DNA from: Pterobdella sp. o SKG-2022
Taxonomy: Eukaryota; Annelida; Clitellata; Hirudinida; Piscicolidae
Assembly: GCA_964035795.1 (NCBI GenBank)
Contig: OZ038325.1
Coordinates: forward strand, 508,901-572,900
DNA: 64,000 bases
Direction of reading: 5' to 3'
Part shown: positions 63,938 to 64,000 of the stretch, piece after piece
Layout of the letters: every line of letters begins with the position of its first letter
How positions within the stretch are numbered: the stretch's first letter is position 1
Program-made: the position numbers and the translations under genes
The notes under the pieces: generated by a model
What the model was told of the DNA's origin: nothing
Databases searched by the model: none
What the model saw: only the letters and a program-made list of their open reading frames with translations

Positions 63938-64000
<63 letters not shown>
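63753..64000 (+). CDS. Secreted poly-threonine (mucin-like) protein, N-terminal fragment running off the window
   Basis: The ATG at 63753 opens a frame with no stop to the window end. The first 18 residues (MPFFVFCFILFIITTVSA) form a textbook signal peptide with an Ala at the cleavage position. They are followed at once by threonines encoded by ACT/ACA arrays, with occasional Asn, Ile and Ser codons (AAT, ATT, TCT). All interruptions of the array are substitutions that keep the frame, as expected if it is translated. An acceptor-like CTTCGCAG lies just upstream. The product would be a heavily O-glycosylated stalk, comparable to the Thr-rich linker of the vWA protein at 24060-24296. What follows the stalk is outside the window. 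Confidence 0.55.

Overview
The window is animal nuclear DNA. It is AT-rich, dense in microsatellites, and its genes are split into many small exons with ordinary GT-AG introns. The gene set (CDK5 activator, synaptotagmin-like protein, HSPA12-type Hsp70, V-ATPase subunit B, ZnT5-type zinc transporter, MTUS/ATIP-type microtubule protein, IgSF receptor, triple-vWA secreted protein) is metazoan. Intron size, AT content and a striking excess of the palindrome TGACGTCA make me lean to an invertebrate deuterostome, possibly an ascidian tunicate. That assignment is inference. One gap of exactly 200 N (35468-35667) shows this is a scaffold.

Layout. 95-1781 (+): C-terminal half of a synaptotagmin-like double-C2 protein. 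3125-7382 (-): HSPA12A/B-like Hsp70. 8365-9052 (+): decayed jockey-like non-LTR retrotransposon. 9681-11777 (-): 698-codon low-complexity ORF of unknown function. 12.2-13.8 kb: minisatellites. 14370-17673 (+): tandem two-module glycosyltransferase-like gene whose second module is broken. 20741-25556 (+): protein with three vWA domains. 26694-30343 (-): single-pass Ig-domain membrane protein. 33512-35467 (-): CDK5 activator (p35-like) with an Asn-rich tail ending in a 0.4 kb AAT array. 35809-36988 (+): ZnT5-like transporter, C-terminal part. 37383-37900 (-): C-terminal exons of an unidentified gene. 38.97-41.35 kb: two 5'-truncated copies of one LINE family, each embedded in (TG)n. 44826-49198 (+): V-ATPase subunit B in 19 traceable exons. 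49592-55450 (+): MTUS1/ATIP-like gene, 14 exons, apparently complete from ATG to stop. 55.5-63.6 kb: gene-poor, microsatellite-rich DNA. 63753-end (+): start of a secreted poly-threonine protein that runs off the window.

The genes are not an operon or functional cluster; they are ordinary neighbours on both strands. For most genes I assembled exons by hand from conserved protein motifs, splice-site dinucleotides and reading-phase continuity. Where phases close exactly (V-ATPase B, MTUS-like, vWA protein, CDK5 activator tail) I am confident. First exons, UTRs and promoters were mostly not identifiable, and no tRNA, rRNA or CRISPR array was seen.
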